From the NCBI RefSeq assembly GCF_029931775.1, contig NC_079312.1, forward strand, positions 8,439,821-8,503,820: DNA of 64,000 nucleotides. The letters run 5' to 3'. The notes under the pieces are model-generated. The model had not been told where the DNA came from. It searched no databases and saw nothing but the letters and a program-made list of their open reading frames with translations. The position numbers and the translations under genes are program-made. Source of the stretch: Euleptes europaea (lineage: Eukaryota; Chordata; Lepidosauria; Squamata; Sphaerodactylidae). Each line of letters opens with the position of its first letter. The stretch's first letter is position 1. Of the stretch, positions 44,340-56,404 are shown piece after piece.

Positions 44340-44994
44340 TGATTACAACTAGCTACTCATTTCTCTGTAATATCCATAAACTCTCCTCCATCACCACATT
44401 TCAAAGAAATCTACTTTCTTCCCATCAGTTTTCTTCATGGTCAGCTTTCTTTCAAACCCATACATAGTAATAAGGGATGCTAACCTGATCTTGGTTGCCA
44501 GCAACAGAATCTTACATTCATGGATATTTTCTAGCTCCTTCATGGCAGCCGTTCCCAGGCTCAGGCTCCTTCAGATTTCTTGGCTGTAATCTCCTTTTCG
44601 GTTAACGATGAAGCCAATGAATAGAAAATCTTGGAACAATTTCCATTTCTTCATGGTCAATCTTAAAGTTGTATAATTCCCCGACTGTCATTACTTTTGT
44701 CTTCTCAACGTTCCAGTGTAATCCTGCTTTGGCACTTTGTGTTTTAACCGTCATCAGTAATTGTTTCAAGTCTTCACTCTTTTCTGCCAGTAAAGTGGTA
44801 TCATCTACATATCTCAAATTGTTAATGTTCCTTCCACCAATTTTCAATCCCCATTTATCTAAATCTAATCCATCTGTCCTTATAATATGTTCTACATATG
44901 GACTGCAGAGACAGAGAGGCAAAATGCAACCTTGTCTGATACCTTTGCCAATTGGAAACGATGCTGTTTCTCTATATTTTTCTCCTCCCCGCAA
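44340..44994 (-). mobile_element. BovB/RTE LINE fragment (copy B)
   Basis: Counterpart of 16860-17515: FPIGKGIRQGCILP, GGRNINNLRYVDDTTLLAEK (catalytic YADD changed to YVDD), KAGLHWNVEKTKVMTVGEL. Dead fragment just upstream of the start exon. Confidence 0.9.
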
Positions 44995-45040
44995 CTGCTG
45001 TCTCCTGGGTTCCCCCTCTCATTCTTTCTCTTCCTCCTAG

Positions 45041-45126
45041 GCAGAAGAGAAAAGATACCCTTGATGCCTCCTCCTCTTTCTCCTGTTTGTGATGAAAGGA
45101 AAAGAAGCACCATGCAGCAAGCTCAG
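45041..45126 (+). CDS. KRAB module 1' start exon, gene 3
   Basis: 86 nt, TTCTCTTCCTCCTAG acceptor and GTAAGG donor. The ATG at 45112 gives MQQAQ, phase 0. Nearly identical to 17563-17648, with CAGAAGAGA in place of CAGCCAAGA at the 5' end. Confidence 0.75.
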
Positions 45127-45504
45127 GTAAGGGTGGGTGGAGTGGGGGTGGAATCACTGGGGAGACATGCGGTGGAAGGCAGGGATGCCTCCTTCTCGGT
45201 TGCAAGACTCAGAGGATCAGGCTCTTGGCCCTGTGTTCTGGCACAGCACAATGTCAAGTCTGCCCACTGGGGAGGCAGGAAAGTGGTCCCCCCCAACTAG
45301 GATGGTGTGTGTAGAGAAGCCCAGGCAGAGCCTATGGAACAGTATTGGCCCATGAATATGGACCTCTCTGGCCTCTTCCCCTCAACACTTCTAGCCCTCC
45401 TGCCTATGAAGATAGCCCCTGTGGCTCCAATATGGCCATAAGGAGGGCTGGGAGTGTGGAGGGCAAATGTCCCCCCAGGACTCTTCTCCCCTTCTCTTTG
45501 TGGT

Positions 45505-45719
45505 AGGGTTGCCAACCTCCAGGTGGTACCTGGACAACTCCCACTATTACGGTTGATCTCCAGACAACCAAGATCAGTTTCCCTGGAGAAAATGGCTGCT
45601 TGGAGAGAGGAGTTTATGGCATTATAGCCTCTTGAGCTCCCTCCCCTCCTAAACCCCACCCTCCCCCAGACCCACCCCAAAAATTTCCAGGTATTTCCCA
45701 AGCATGAGTTGGCAACCCT
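45505..45719. mobile_element. AGGGTTGCCAA-type MITE (copy B)
   Basis: Counterpart of 18016-18221 with the same 11-bp inverted ends, AGGGTTGCCAA and TTGGCAACCCT, in the same intron. Confidence 0.8.
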
Positions 45720-45803
45720 TCTTTGTGCTCCCCTTCCAGTATTAATTTCCTGTCTCTGGCTTCTTGGCTTTTCTTCCTACGGACCATTTTTCCAGTGATG
45801 TAA

Positions 45804-46058
<255 letters not shown>

Positions 46059-46549
46059 TGATCTGTGCCACCCTCCTTGACCCTTCCTCTCATGTGGGGG
46101 GGAGGGGGTTTCTGGGCTTGCAGAGAGGGGGCCCCTGCCTGGCAGTCCTGTGTCTGGACCACATGAGAGGGTGTCAGAAGAAGCGCCAAGGGATGCTTTT
46201 TCTGGAGAAAATGGGGCAGCCTAAACAGGGGCATCCCTCCCATCTGGGCCTTGCCTTGCCTGGGCTGAGAGGTGGTTGTGGAGTGAACTCTGCTGGCTCC
46301 TCTGCCACTTTACTTAGTTCCCATCTGGCATTTCTAGATCAGCTGGCCATACAGTAGGCACAGAACTGCCAGTGCCAGATGGGTTGTTGTTGACCCTGTA
46401 ATGTACTCGACTGTAGTTATCTGGCCAGTCAACAACCTTATTAGTAGTGTGTTTTGGAAAGGACAGTCGATCTCACTGGGAATTGTTGAACATATATGTG
46501 CTCACAGAAGAGTTATAATTTTGTTTTGTTTTTGTTTTTTATAAAAAAG

Positions 46550-46642
46550 GACCTGAGATGGCTAAACCTGACCTCATAACCTGGCTGGAAGAGGAGGAAG
46601 AGCCTTTTCTCCTGATCTCTGAAGAAGAAAAGGGATTGCCAG
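46550..46642 (+). CDS. KRAB-B box exon, module 1', gene 3
   Basis: 93 nt, ATAAAAAAG acceptor and GTAGTT donor, phase 1 to 1. It encodes PEMAKPDLITWLEEEEEPFL then LISEEEKGLPG. T replaces C before WLE compared with copy A. It can splice in phase to the finger exon at 56405, 9.8 kb away. Confidence 0.88.
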
Positions 46643-47490
46643 GTAGTTGTTCAGACCTGTCGTGGGACTGCATGTTGTCTGCCCTTTCTTCCAAGAGTGG
46701 GCAGATTTCCGTGGCCTTGTTTATTCTCACAGTTGCTTCTCCTCCCAAGAGGATAAATGCGTTGTGAAAGCTGAAATAGTGCTTTTGGATCTTTGTGAAA
46801 ATTGGGGACTTCCTTCTTCCAAGTCAGATTGTGTCTTCCAAGTATGGTCCACTCTGAGAGGCAGAGGCTTTCAGAGGGAGGGCTGTTTGCCAACACTGTT
46901 TCTCCCAATTTCCCTTTGACTAGAGATACCAGGCCTCGATCTTGGGATGCTGTCGATGGAAAGCAAAGCTCTTTCTTTTCTGTAGAGAAGTGACCCAAAA
47001 GAACCCCAGACAGCTCTCACCTGAAGTCATTTGCCGCCTCAGCACACAGCAGTGTTGTAAGCCATTCTGGAGGGTCGGGTGCATACAATATGCCCATATG
47101 AAATCTAGCACCTTGCAGAGGGAATCCAGACTTTCTCAGCATATTTTCCACCCTAGCCAGGATTTGTATGTTCCAATTAACAGTTGATTACCTGTTGTCT
47201 GGAGCAGCCAGTCGGGACTCTGATTAAGTACTCCAACAAATGTTTGGGAGGGGATTTGCCGGGGGGGGGGGGCTTCGACTGCAGACCTCCAGTGGAGCTT
47301 AGCGGGGCATAATGCCACAGCGTTCACCCTCCAAAGAAGCCTCCGCCCGCCCGAGGGAACCGACTTTCAAAACCTAGAGAATAGTTGTAAGTGTAGGAGA
47401 TCTCCAGGCCCTATTGGGATGTTGACAACCTCTGCTCAACAGAAAATGTGCATACTAGAAAAGATTTCCCACCCTTTCTCTCCCTCACAG

Positions 47491-47576
47491 GCAACAGTGG
47501 AAAGACATCCTTGATGCCCTTTCTGCCATCGCCTCCTTGTGGTGAAGGGAAAAGTGGCACCATGAAGCTAGCTCAG
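47491..47576 (+). CDS. KRAB module 2' start exon, gene 3
   Basis: 86 nt, TCTCTCCCTCACAG acceptor and GTACAT donor. The ATG at 47562 gives MKLAQ, phase 0. Counterpart of 19976-20061 with two or three base changes in the UTR. Confidence 0.72.
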
Positions 47577-47952
47577 GTACATGGGAAAGGCGGGGTTCAC
47601 TGGGGAGGTGTGTGGAGGATGGCAGTGAGGCTTCCTTCTGTGTGGAAAGACTCAAGAGGATCGAGTTCCTTTCCCTTGGTTCTGGCACTGGAAGATTTGG
47701 GGCTTCCCCTGCGGAGGTAAGAAAATGGTCCCCCGCTGCCTAGGATGGCATGTGCTGAGAAGATCAAGCAGAGCCCCTGAAAGAATCATGGAGCATGAAT
47801 ATCTCACAGAAAACTATGCTGTCCTTTACCATCTGGACATTTCTGGCCTCTTCCCCACAAGGCTGCTAGCCCCCTGGGCCTGAGGACCGCCCTTCTGGCC
47901 CCAAAATACCCCCAAGGTGGGCTGTGAGGGAGGGGCAAATGTCCCTATGAAA

Positions 47953-48555
47953 TTGGTTCTTGTAGGTTTTCCGGGCTGTGTGACCATGGTCTTGGTATTT
48001 TCTTAATGTTTCGCCAGCAGCTGTGGCAGGCATCTTCAGAGGAGTAACATTGAATGACAGGGTCTCTCAATGTCAAGTGTGTAGGAAGAGTAATATATAG
48101 ATATAGATATAGATATATTGAGAGTAAGAATGAATAAGGCTTGCCTTCCTGTCCTGAAAACCTCCAGACTAACAAAGACTACAGTCCACAATAGCCATGC
48201 GGATTAGCTTTGGATTTCACATGTTAACAAATCACTTCAGGATACAATGGTTCCATATTAACATACCACACCCTCATTAGCACATTATCTTGATACTTAC
48301 AGGACAATGATTAGCACATTACCTTTGATACGTTTTGCAGGACAATGATTCAGCTCAAACCCAACCCCTTTCTGACTATATATTACTCTTCCTACACACT
48401 TGACACGGAGAGACACTGTTCTTCAGTGTTACTCCTCTGAAGATGCCTGCCACAGCTGCTGGCGAAACGTCAGGAAAGAAAATACCAAGACCACGGTCAC
48501 GCAGCCCAGATAACCTACAAGAACCAATGAACTCTGACCAGGAAAGCCTTCGACA
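47953..48555. mobile_element. Inverted-repeat retroelement (copy B)
   Basis: Counterpart of 20437-21029, flanked by the same 14-bp duplication ATGTCCCTATGAAA (47939-47952 and 48556-48569), with arms TTGGTTCTTGTAGGTTTTCC and its complement. Confidence 0.6.
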
Positions 48556-48854
48556 ATGTCCCTATGAAAAATTATCTGATTTGTAGTCACTCTAGGAATC
48601 TGCAACAAACTCAGCTCTTGAAGAAGTGAACTGAGCCACACAACCACCTCAGGGCAAACTCTCTGAAAGAGATTTATTTCATTGTGCTACTGACTCCTTT
48701 TGTCCTAACTGAACAGCCACCCCTGCTTGGTTGGCTCAGCTTGAATGTATAGAAATGCACCTCTTTTCCTCATGGCCTGGTGTCTTGGGATGATAGTAGG
48801 TGCATATTTTACATTTTTTTCTGTGCCCTTCACCTGTGTGCTTTAACAAATTAT

Positions 48855-48891
48855 CAAGGATGTCATGCTGGAGAATTTTGGGAATGTGGCT
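48855..48891 (+). pseudogene. Orphan KRAB-A exon fragment (copy B)
   Basis: CAAGGATGTCATGCTGGAGA, ATTTTGGGAATGTGGC, identical in kind to 21329-21365, followed directly by a BovB tail. Confidence 0.75.
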
Positions 48892-48990
48892 GTTAATGAC
48901 AGGACTTTTTGGAAGTCATTAATTCATAGGGACGCCATGAGTTGGAAGCGACTTGAGATGGCACTTGACACACACACAGCACACTCAGCT
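48892..48990 (+). mobile_element. BovB/RTE 3' tail (copy B)
   Basis: AGGACTTTTTGGAAGTCATT, GCCATGAGTTGGAAGCGACT and CTTGACACACACACA. Counterpart of 21366-21462. Confidence 0.8.
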
Positions 48991-49093
48991 TTGTGCACCT
49001 GAGGCAAGTATACCCGTATTGTTTCAAAGTGTGTTATTTCTGTCTTTACATTAAAATGCTCTCAGTCTCTGAGCACACTTTCAGACTTTACGG

Positions 49094-49766
49094 CAGGGGT
49101 GGGGAACAGTTTTTCCGCCAAGGGCCATTTGGATATTTATAACAAATTAGCCGACCAATCCCCAAGCAGGCAGCTGCCCCAGATGACCTCTCTGCACAGG
49201 CAAGCAAGCAGACATCCAACCGTTGGCACAATCGCCCACCTGGTGGCACAGCATGGTCTGTTGCACCAGCTGGGCATAGCCGACCAGCCGCACACCGGAG
49301 TTGCTCCTGCTCCGCATGGTCAGGGCCGGATTCTACAGCCAGCTCCTGCTACCTCCGCCTGCAGGGATGAAATGAGGACACACTGGCTAAGAACTCGCCC
49401 CTCCCCCTGCGCTCATGCTGGCCTTGTTCCTTTAACCCATTATCGCCACTTCCGCCGCCAGCCCTCTTGTAGTACAGAGGGAATATGTTTCTCCACCGCC
49501 TGGGTGGGAAAGGGTTAACACAGTTTCTTGGGCAGTCCTAGCAGCTCCATAGCTAACGACTCTTCTGCAAGGGGGGAAAAGGTTTCCTTTCTCAGCAAAA
49601 CAAACTCACATCCACCTTGAATAGAGGCTGTTCCTGTCCGAGGGAGGGGGCAGATCCCCAGTCATAGATCCTTCTGAGCTAGAGATCTGCCAGGACCCTC
49701 GAAGGGCCAGACCAAATGATTTTGCAGGCCTTCAACAGCCCCCGGGCCTGACTTTCCGCACCCCTG
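49094..49766. mobile_element. Non-autonomous hAT (copy B)
   Basis: CAGGGGTGGGGAAC to CCGCACCCCTG, with 8-bp flanks CTTTACGG and CTTAATGG. Counterpart of 21568-22243. Confidence 0.87.
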
Positions 49767-50108
49767 CTTAATGGTGATAACTCACTCACAGAGCTGTCTC
49801 AGCCTTCTCTCATTCTGCTCAGACCCCAAGTGAGGAGAAACCAAAAGTGGGTGTTAGACTTGCCTCTTTCCTGGCCCCTCCCAGGAACTCCAGCATAATG
49901 CTTTCCCCCCTTATTGCTAACTTTGTTATGGTTCTGATCAAAGTACGTAAGAATACAGAGATTAACATGGATACATATTATTAAAATCATGAAAATGTGA
50001 CATCCCCATGGGGCTCTTCTGTCTTGCCTTTTCTTCTGGTCTTCCACTATAAATTTTCTATGTCTGTTTTTTGCTTTTCCCCTATGGGGCAACTTTCCAG
50101 TGATGTAA

Positions 50109-50477
<369 letters not shown>

Positions 50478-50685
50478 TAAGTTCTCAGCTGGCATTTCAA
50501 TCAGACCTGAGCACCGAGCAGGGAAACAACTTGCAGTACCAGATGGATGATTCTTGGCCCTGTACTGTACTCCACCCCTCTTAGTTACCTATATTTTTGA
50601 AGGGACAGAATTAATCTGGTTTGGAATGACTGAATCTATGTGCACAAAGCACACCTAATTGTGTGCTTTTTTTCTGATAAAAAAG

Positions 50686-50778
50686 GAACCAAGGCGGTCA
50701 AACCCAGCCTTATATCCCAGCTGGAAGAAGAGGAAGAGCTGTTTCTTCTGAGCTCTGATGAAGAGGAGGGACTTGCAG
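50686..50778 (+). CDS. KRAB-B box exon, module 2', gene 3
   Basis: 93 nt, ATAAAAAAG acceptor and GTAGCT donor, phase 1 to 1. It encodes TKAVKPSLISQLEEEEELFL then LSSDEEEGLAG. It lies 5.6 kb from the finger exon and is in phase with it. Confidence 0.87.
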
Positions 50779-51802
50779 GTAGCTGCTTAGATATCTGTCC
50801 TGGGACTGGGTGTTGCCTGTGCTTCCTTCCAAGGGTGGGTGGATTTCTGTGGCCTTATTTATCCTCGCAGTTAGAGTTTCTCCTCCAAAGACCTTGGATG
50901 AACTGTGAAGGCTGAAATGATGCCTGTAGGCATTGAATCTATGAAAATTGGCGACTTCTCCATTCTCAGCTCACTTATGCACAGTCAAGCCAAGTATTGT
51001 CTTCTCTGAGAGGCACTCTCTGGCAAGGGTGTTTGGCAGCCCTGTTTCTCCTGAGCTCCCTTTAGCTGGACAGGCCTTCACGCAGAGACACTTTGCCTGC
51101 AAAATAAAGGATGTGCTTCAGCACAGAGACACGATCCAAAGCAACCCCAGACAGCTGTCCTGTGAACTCATTTTACCTCCAGCCCAGAGCAGTGCTGCTT
51201 GTTATTGGGAAGGGTCCGGGGTAAACTGTATAGTAATCCTGGCTTTCCCAGTATATTTTAAACCCTATCCAGAATTTGTCTCTGCTGATTAACAGCCAAG
51301 GGCCTTTTGTGCCAAAAACCAACAGTTGAACACCATGGACCAAAAGATCTGAGCATAGGAAAATCAAATATGTAAAACTGCATCTCATCGCCTCACACTT
51401 ATCTTACCTCTGTGATGTTTAAAGAGTGAGGCAAATTTGATTTATTGGATCCAGATTCGTTAATCAGATTAAAATTATCCCAGTTACTTGTTTCAGGTAG
51501 CCTGGCATACTTCATCCAGTCAAGTGCCGCTGTCTCTCTACTGGTTGATGGTTACTTCTGACAGCTTTGTCAAAACATTGCTACCCCAAACATCCTCCCC
51601 CCCAAAAAACAAGAAAGGCTGCCCCCCTTGTTAAAGCCTGTGTGTCTCCTTCCTATAATTCCCAAGGCAGGAAATGCCTGCGATTTCTTAAGCAATTAGG
51701 CCAGAATGCAAATTCTCCCTTGTCTCTCAGCTAATCACAGTACCTGTGAAAGGCTGTTCATATAATCGCCACAGGCCACAGATTAGTTAATACCATCTAG
51801 TC

Positions 51803-52351
51803 TGTCATGGGGCAGCCTGCTGAGGCTTCTTCAGACGAAGAGGATCTTTACGCAGTAGAAGAGAGGAACAGAAGCAAGCTAATCAGACACAGATGGTGGA
51901 ATGTCCCCCATGCGTACAACCACCCAGGGCAGAGGATTCACCTGTGTTCAACAGTAGCATTGCCAAAGGTGCAGAACATTCCTGCTTGAGCATAGAAGGA
52001 GTGCTAGGTTACAAGCACTATGAAGAGCACTACTGGCTGAGAGCGATGAGAATAATGAGCTCCCTCCAGCAGAGTGCTGAGTCAGAGGAACCAGCAACAG
52101 CTGTTTCTTCTTAGGCTTATTTATGTAGGTGCTTTCATCCAGGCTGATGTGGGAACAACTTGTTACTACTACCCTGTGTTCTCTTGGTCCTCTGATCATT
52201 CCTGCAACTCTTGTGGCCTTGACCTTGGAACAGACTTTGACTTGACATTTGAACTTCCCTTTTGATACTGACACTTTGGATCCAGACCTAGAATAGCCCA
52301 ATATTGACCCTCAGACTGCTATCTGATTACGCTACCTGTTTCTGGCCCTCA
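51803..52351 (+). mobile_element. LTR-like fossil (Ty3/gypsy-like, tentative), copy B
   Basis: Starts TGTCATGGGGCAGCC, similar in opening to the reverse-strand LTR at 61896 (TGTCATGGGCCC). It ends CTGGCCCTCA, followed by GATCTGGTGGCATTCAGG, a possible primer-binding position, then about 0.4 kb of possible leader. An acidic open stretch near the start is typical of some vertebrate gypsy LTRs. Broken. The copy A version is less complete. Confidence 0.45.
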
Positions 52352-53214
52352 GATCTGGTGGCATTCAGGACTTTGTTCATCTCAGGACCAGACTCCCTAC
52401 CAAGACACTGAAAGCGTTTCCAGATACCAAGCCTTTGAATTTGGTTCATGATGCTAATTTGGTTCATGATGTAATTTCAGGCTACTTTTTTTGCCATGTG
52501 CTCATCCAAAATATGGCAAAAAGAAGGAAAATGAGGGACTAACACTAAGTTACGAGAGCATAATGAGGAATTGACCTCGTTGCCAGCTCTTTCCCGCACC
52601 TTTCCTTTTTCAAGCGGGTTTACTCTCTGCTGCCCCATCTGGCTTGAATTAGAATTACAGTCTGTCACCTGGCAACTAGATTTGGCAAAAGAATCAGCGG
52701 ATGCAGGGGCATCCTGTCCATTAGGTGCCCTTAAGTGATTGCCTAAGGCGCCAATGGTGGAGGGGCGCCAGTCAGCTCTCTTGCCCTCCCAGCCCCTGCT
52801 CTCTGCCACCCTCCCCTACCGAACCACCCTTCATTCCCTTCTTTCTGTGATGTTAAGAATGAACTTCATACTTTGTTTCTTGTTCTCATTAGACTACCTC
52901 CTTCTCCATCTGCACCTCTCTTCAGACCCTCTGTGCCAAAGCCATGTGTGTTAAAGCGTGAATGGCTGTCCGTCTCTTAAAGAGTGCCCTTGTTCTCCCC
53001 GTCTCTTCCAGTCCCTCAGACAGAGATTCTCACCTGCTGGATCTACAACAAATATTTTTGGGATTCCAGTACCCACCTGATGTAAGGAAACAGATCAGCA
53101 AAGCCAGAATGATATCAAGGGATAAACTGCTACAAGATAGGCCCAAATGAAACAACAACAGAACCCCACTGGTAGTCACATACAGCTCTCAGTTGAAGGC
53201 AGCTTGTAAGGAAA

Positions 53215-53405
53215 GTTGAAGCAAGTAAGGAAAGTTGAAGGCAGCAGGAAAAGAGGAAGACCCAACAAGAGATGGATAAACTCTATAAAGGAAGCCACGG
53301 CCCTCAATTTGCAAGATCTGAGCAAGGCTGTCAAAGACAGGACATTGATTCATAGGGTCGCCATTAGTTGGAAAAGACTTGACGACACTTAACGCACACA
53401 CACAT
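53215..53405 (+). mobile_element. BovB/RTE 3' tail, sense (copy B)
   Basis: Counterpart of 29575-29756, ending CTTGACGACACTTAACGCAC(AC)n and meeting the opposite BovB tail. Confidence 0.88.
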
Positions 53406-54545
53406 ACACAGTGTCCTCCAAAATGTCCTATCTTTGACAGCCTGGCTCAGATCTTGCAAACTGAGCGCCGTGGCTTCCTTTATAGAGTCAATCCATCGCT
53501 TGTTGGGGCGTCTTCTTTTCCTGCTGCCTTCAACTTTACCTAGCATGATTGTCTTTTCCAGAGACTCTTGTCTTCTCATAATATGTCCTAAGTACGACAG
53601 CCTCAGTTTAGTCATTGTGGCTTCCAGGGTCAGTTCAGGCTTGATTTGATCTAAAACCCACTGATTTGTTTTTTTGGCTGTCCAGGGTATCCGTAACACT
53701 CTCCTCCAACACCACATTTCAAAGTAATCTACTTTCTTGCTATCAACTTTCCTCATTGTGCAGCTCTCACACCCATATATAGTAATAGGGAATACAATGG
53801 CATGAATTCATCTGATCTTGGTTGCCAGTGAAACATCCTTACACTTCAGAATCTTTTCTAGCTCCTTCATGGTTGCCCTTCCCAGTCTCAGTCTCCTTCT
53901 GATTTCTTGGCTGCACTCTCCCTTTTGGTTGATGAATAGAAAGTCCTCAACAATTTCAGTTTCCTCATCGTCAACCTTAAAGTTGTGTAATTCTCCTGTA
54001 TTCATTACTTTTGTCTTCTTGATGTTCAGCTGCAGTCCTGCTTTGGCACTTTCTCTTTTAACTTCCAGCAGTAGTCGTTTCAAGTCTTCGCTATTTTCTG
54101 CCAGTAATGTAGTATCATCGGCATATCTCAAATTGTTAATGTTCCTCCCCCCAATTTTCACTCCACCTTCCTCTAAATCTAATCCAGCTTTCCTAACGAT
54201 ATGTTCTGCGTACAGATTGAAGAGGTAGGGGGATAAAATACATCCTTGTCTAACACCTTTGCCAATTAGAAACCATTCTGTTTCTCCATATTCTGTCCTA
54301 ACCGTGGCCTCTTGTCCAGAATACAGGTTGCGCTTAAAAATGATCAGATGTGGTGGCACTCCCATTTCCTTTAAAACCAGCCACAGCTTTTCATGATCCA
54401 CACAGTCAAAAGCTTTGCTGTAATTTATGAAACACAAGCTGATAGTCTTCTGAAATTCTCTCGTATGCTCCACTGATCTCTAGTGCCTCTTCCTCTTCTG
54501 AATCCAGCTTGAACATCAGGCATTTCTCGTTCCATATACGGTAAC
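53406..54545 (-). mobile_element. BovB/RTE LINE, RT to 3' end (copy B)
   Basis: Counterpart of 29757-31015: SLCFINYSKAFDCVDHEKLW, GKGVRQGCILSPYLFNLYAE, GGRNINNLRYADDTTLLAEN, then VDYFEMWCWRRVLRIPWTAK, LDQIKPELTLEATMTKLRLS and EKTIMLGKVEGSRKRRRPNK. The 3' third reads more cleanly than in copy A and lacks the 111-bp duplication. It has a frame break near 53800 and a short gap in the EDFLF region. Confidence 0.92.
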
Positions 54546-54654
54546 AGTCTTTTGTTGTACAGTGGGGTATAAATCTAATAAAATAAAATTTTAAAAATCA
54601 CTGGATCTAACAACACCAGCCATACCATTTCAGGTTCATTCACTTGTTCCTCTT

Positions 54655-55100
54655 TCAGTGTTATATATATGTCAACAAACGTCCGCAATGCCCTTCCGCT
54701 CTGTACATCAGACAAACAGGTCAGTTCCTATGCAAAAGAATAAATGGACATAAATCTGACATTAAAAACGACCACTTGAAAGCCAGTGGCAGATTATATT
54801 AATCTTCCAGATCATTCATTTGCTGACCTGAGAGTTGCAGTCCTTATCCAAAGAAGCTTCAAGGAGAGATTACAATGTAAGATTGATGACTTTAATATTC
54901 TTGTTGCACTACAAATGCTAATTTTCTGCTAATTTCTAATTTTCTAAGCATTTCTATTATGCTGTAATCTATCTTCTTACAAGGTGCACTGTACCTCTTC
55001 ATCCTGATTTTTTCTTTGCAGCACCCTTTCCACTTTCTGACTAGGATATAAGGACTCAGAGATCTCCATTCTGACTCGTATATGATTAAATCACTTCAGA
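54655..55100 (+). mobile_element. Penelope-like element fragment (copy B)
   Basis: Counterpart of 31120-31560: 'cagacaaacaggtcagttcc', 'ataaatggacataaatctga', 'gacctgagagttgcagtcct'. Confidence 0.65.
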
Positions 55101-55103
55101 TCA

Positions 55104-56275
55104 CGTGAAGCGATGGTATCGCTTTACTCTGCTCTGGTTAGACCTCACCTAGAGTATTGTGTTCAGTTTTGGGCACCACAATTTCAGAAAGATGTAGACA
55201 AGCTGGAACGTGTCCAGAGGAGAGCCACAAAGATGGTGAGGGGTCTAGAGACCAAGTCCTGTGAGGAAAGGTTGGAGGAGCTGGGTATGTTTAATCTGAA
55301 GAGGAGAAGACTGAGAGAGGACATAATAACCATCTTCAAGAACTTGATAGGCTGTCATATAGAAGAGGGTGCCGAGTTGTTTTCTGTTGCCCCAGATGGT
55401 CGGACCAGAACGAATGGGTTGAAATTAAATCAAAAGAGTTTCCATCTAGACATTAGGAAGAAATTTCTAACAGAGCGGTTCCTCAGTGGAACAGGCTTCC
55501 TCTTGAGGTGGTAAACTGTCAGATTTCAGTACCTCTATGATTCTTTAATACGGAACTTCACTCCAGACGTAGCAGCGAGTTGAATGTTTTATTAAGAAAG
55601 CAATAGGTTCAGCAGGTCCATACAAACATAAGGCCAGAATACAGATGTGGAGAACACTGGACATATTTATAGGGGACATACAATAAAATTGATTACATTA
55701 GGAACAGAACACAAAAGGACAAGGTGTAGCAGAGCTGTCGTGAACGGATCAGATACAAGGTAACAGAACAGTGATCGCCGGTGATCTCCCATTAAGAAAC
55801 CTACTTGTGAAATTGACGCGTAAATGGCTGGGCGATCTCCCGGGCTCTCAGGCATTGTTCCGCAGTCCCTGTTAACACAGCAACGAATCTCAGGGCAAGT
55901 CCCCATAGAAACGCAGATGCCGGGCATGTGATGGCTTAGAAGCGGGGGGGGGGGGGAACGGAACTGGTCTGGACTCCATTTTGTTGTAGTGAGGAGCCAT
56001 CTTGTTAGAACCGGGGCCCGACTGGATGCCCTCACTGACATAAGCTCTCCTTCCCTAGAGGTTTTTAAGCAGAGACTGGATGGCCATCTGTCAGCAATGC
56101 TGATTCTATGACCTTAGACAGTTCATAAGAGGGAGGGCATCTTGGCCATCCTCTGGACATGGAGCAGGGGTCATTGGGTGTATCTGTGGGGGGTGGTACT
56201 TGTGAATTTCCTGCATTGTGCAGGGGGTTGGAATAGATGACCCTGGTAGTCCCTTCCAACTCTATGATTCTATGA
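55104..56275 (+). mobile_element. CR1 3' end, split by a solo LTR (copy B)
   Basis: [60 protein letters not shown]. Interrupted at 55517-56040; resumes TAAGCTCTCCTTCCC and ends CAACTCTATGATTCTATG. Confidence 0.9.
55517..56040 (-). mobile_element. Solo LTR of an endogenous retrovirus (copy B)
   Basis: Counterpart of 31974-32491: TGTCAG...CTGACA with the same 5-bp duplication TAAAC / TAAGC. No internal region remains. Confidence 0.8.
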
Positions 56276-56355
56276 AAGGAGCCTTCAGTCTGGAAAGCTT
56301 ATAGCCAGAAACTCTTGTTGGTTTCTAAGGTGCTACTGGATTTGAAATTAGATAT
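56276..56355 (+). mobile_element. Penelope-like 3' tail fragment (copy B)
   Basis: Same piece as 32725-32806, immediately before the gene 3 finger exon. Confidence 0.55.
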
Positions 56356-56404
56356 TTGTGGAAACTGTCATATCATGACACCAGGTTCCCATTTCTTTCA
56401 GCAG